NCBI GenBank assembly: GCA_019746355.1
Contig: JAIESC010000023.1
Coordinates: 1-25,644 of the forward strand
Source of the DNA: Xanthobacteraceae bacterium
GTDB lineage: Bacteria > Pseudomonadota > Alphaproteobacteria > Rhizobiales > Xanthobacteraceae
Length of the DNA stretch: 25,644 nt
Direction of reading: 5' to 3'
Of this stretch, positions 24,204-25,644 are shown one piece after another. The notes under the pieces were generated by a model, which was given only the letters and a program-made list of their open reading frames with translations, did not search any database and had not been told where the DNA came from. Within the stretch, counting starts at the first letter, position 1. Each line of letters begins with the position of its first letter. The position numbers were made by a program, and so were the translations under genes.

Positions 24204-25462
24204 CCGGCGACCCGCTGGATGTCCGCACCGCACTGCACGAGCTTGCGGTCGAGCGACTCGTAGCCGCGATCGAGGTGGTAGATGCGGTGCACGGTGGTTG
24301 CGCCATCGGCAACCAGCGCCGCCAGCACCAGGCAGACCGAGGCGCGCAGGTCGGTCGCCATCACCTCGGCCGCGTGCAGCCGCTCGACGCCGCGCACCAG
24401 CGCGGTCGAGCCTTGCAGCGAGATGTTGGCGCCGAGCCGGCCGAGCTCGGGCACGTGCATGAAGCGGCTCTCGAACACGGTTTCGCGGATGACGGAGGCG
24501 CCCGGCGCGATCGTCATCAGCGCCATGAACTGCGCCTGCAGGTCGGTCGGGAAGCCGGGATAGGGCTCGGTCGATACGTCGATCGCCTGCAACGGGCCGG
24601 AGCGCACCACCATCAGGCCGCGGTCGGTCGGCCAGAGCTGGGCGCCTGCGCTCTCCAGCACCGCGCCGACCGCGCCGAGGTGCTCGAGGTGCGCCCCGAG
24701 AATTTCCAGGTTCCCGCCGGTGATCGCGGCGGCGATGGCGTAGGTGCCGGCTTCGATGCGGTCGGTGATCAACTCGTGACGAGCCTGATGCAGCGCATTC
24801 ACGCCCTGCACCAGAATCCGGTGGGTGCCTGCGCCCTCGATGCGCGCGCCCATGGCGCTCAAACAAAGCGCAAGGTCGCAGATCTCCGGATCGCGCGCCG
24901 CGTTGAGGATCTCGCTCTCGCCGCGCGCCAGCACCGCGGCCATCAGCGCCGTCTCGCTCGCGCCGACCGACGGCGAGGCGAGGACGACGCGGCCGCCGCG
25001 TAAGCCTTCGCCGTTGGTGCGGGCATTAATGTAGCCCGCCTCCATGTTGACCTCGGCCCCGAGCGCATCGAGCGCCTTGAGGTGCAGGTCGATCGGCCGC
25101 GCGCCGATCGCGCAGCCGCCCGGCATCGACACCCGCGCCGAGCCGAAACGGGCCAAGAGTGGCGCCAGCACCAGAATGCTGGCGCGCATGCGGCGGACGA
25201 TGTCGTAGGGCGCCTGGGTGTTGCGGGCAGCGGAGGCATCCAGCACCAGCATCCGGCCGGGGCCGCGCGTGGCGGTGACGCCGAACTCGCGCATCAGCGC
25301 CAGCATCGTGTCGACGTCGCTCACCTCCGGAACATTGGTCAGTTCCAGCCGTTCGGCGCTGAGCAGCGAGGCGGCGATCTGCGGCAGCGCCGCGTTCTTC
25401 GCGCCGCGCACCTGCACCGAGCCTTCAATGCGTTTGCCGCCGCGAATGACCAACCGGTCCAT
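24200..25462 (-). CDS. murA: UDP-N-acetylglucosamine 1-carboxyvinyltransferase
   Basis: MurA transfers enolpyruvate from PEP to UDP-GlcNAc, the first committed step of peptidoglycan synthesis and the target of fosfomycin. The 420-residue protein has normal length. Key residues are present: K22 and N23 in [10 protein letters not shown]91 in [10 protein letters not shown], the active-site Cys at 117 in [14 protein letters not shown] (the fosfomycin-sensitive form, not Asp), the Asp of [10 protein letters not shown] and the Arg of [10 protein letters not shown]. It is the first gene of a recycling operon, an unusual place for murA; it may be a second copy beside a housekeeping gene elsewhere. 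The ATG at 25462 begins the conserved [10 protein letters not shown]. Upstream bases 25463-25644 hold no gene I can support. Confidence 0.95.
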   Translation of the reverse strand: MDRLVIRGGKRIEGSVQVRGAKNAALPQIAASLLSAERLELTNVPEVSDVDTMLALMREFGVTATRGPGRMLVLDASAARNTQAPYDIVRRMRASILVLAPLLARFGSARVSMPGGCAIGARPIDLHLKALDALGAEVNMEAGYINARTNGEGLRGGRVVLASPSVGASETALMAAVLARGESEILNAARDPEICDLALCLSAMGARIEGAGTHRILVQGVNALHQARHELITDRIEAGTYAIAAAITGGNLEILGAHLEHLGAVGAVLESAGAQLWPTDRGLMVVRSGPLQAIDVSTEPYPGFPTDLQAQFMALMTIAPGASVIRETVFESRFMHVPELGRLGANISLQGSTALVRGVERLHAAEVMATDLRASVCLVLAALVADGATTVHRIYHLDRGYESLDRKLVQCGADIQRVAG

Positions 25463-25500
25463 ATTGGCTCTCGTCTCGGAATGCCGCCGCAGTATGGGCG

Positions 25501-25542
25501 CATCATCGTGCAGGCTGCGTGGAACAGCACGGCCGGATGATG
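25501..25542. repeat. Inverted repeat in the murA leader
   Basis: CATCATC and GATGATG (7 bases each) enclose an inner GTGC/GCAC pair, giving a possible hairpin about 40 bases upstream of the murA start. It could be a regulator site or an RNA leader hairpin; there is no further support. Confidence 0.35.
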
Positions 25543-25579
25543 CCCTTCGTATTCGGCGTCCTTTAACCTAGTACATCCG

Positions 25580-25600
25580 AGCGGAAGTTTTGACTCCGCT
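25580..25600. repeat. Small inverted repeat upstream of murA
   Basis: AGCGGA and TCCGCT are separated by nine bases (AGTTTTGAC). It could be an operator or part of a terminator for a gene outside the window. Nothing else stands out in this end segment. Confidence 0.25.
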
Positions 25601-25644
25601 TTCTGCAAGAAGATTTGAGGAGTCGAATCGGCTGTGTTGTGGCA

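Noticed and set aside
25339..25608. Small minus-strand frame overlapping the murA start
   Set aside because: It has no ribosome binding site or domain and its larger part is a shifted reading of murA.

Overview
The window looks like chromosomal DNA of a high-GC alphaproteobacterium, most likely in the Bradyrhizobium / Rhodopseudomonas / Xanthobacteraceae neighbourhood of the Hyphomicrobiales. The reasons are the GC-rich codon use, the many periplasmic TctC/Bug-type binding proteins, LexA-type GTTC-N7-GTTC boxes, and several families of GC-rich dispersed palindromes at gene borders. This placement is inferred from sequence style; no database was searched.

Region 1 (about 1-8750) is an accessory islet, read mostly on the minus strand. 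It holds a type I restriction-modification locus hsdR-hsdM-hsdS. hsdR is broken by a one-base deletion inside the Walker A motif, hsdM is intact, and hsdS stops after its first half. Upstream lie several toxin-antitoxin units: a decayed HigBA-like pair (a toxin remnant plus an antitoxin with a poly-A frameshift), an intact parDE pair, an orphan HigA-like regulator on the plus strand, and an intact higBA pair with a palindromic operator set between its -35 and -10. Two near-identical GTTC-N7-GTTC boxes, each with a -10-like hexamer on the minus-strand side, sit upstream of hsdR and of parDE and suggest SOS control. Between parD and the orphan regulator is a 157-base element that folds almost completely into a five-way junction.

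Region 2 (about 8800-21380) is metabolic. It holds aminopeptidase N (minus), then on the plus strand a Tat-exported amidohydrolase, a phytoene-dehydrogenase-like FAD oxidoreductase and two tandem paralogous tripartite-tricarboxylate-type binding proteins. A CDF metal transporter with three C-terminal domains follows (minus), then a third TctC-type binding protein and an SDR oxidoreductase (plus). No TctA/TctB membrane partner is present. Four families of palindromic repeats fill the gaps between these genes.

Region 3 (about 21390-25460) is a compact minus-strand operon: murA, a BadF-type amino-sugar kinase, murQ and a double-SIS protein. Two junctions overlap and one is 11 bases apart. Together they outline amino-sugar (peptidoglycan) recycling: phosphorylation of GlcNAc or MurNAc, removal of lactate from MurNAc-6-P, probable deamination of GlcN-6-P, and MurA returning UDP-GlcNAc to cell-wall synthesis.
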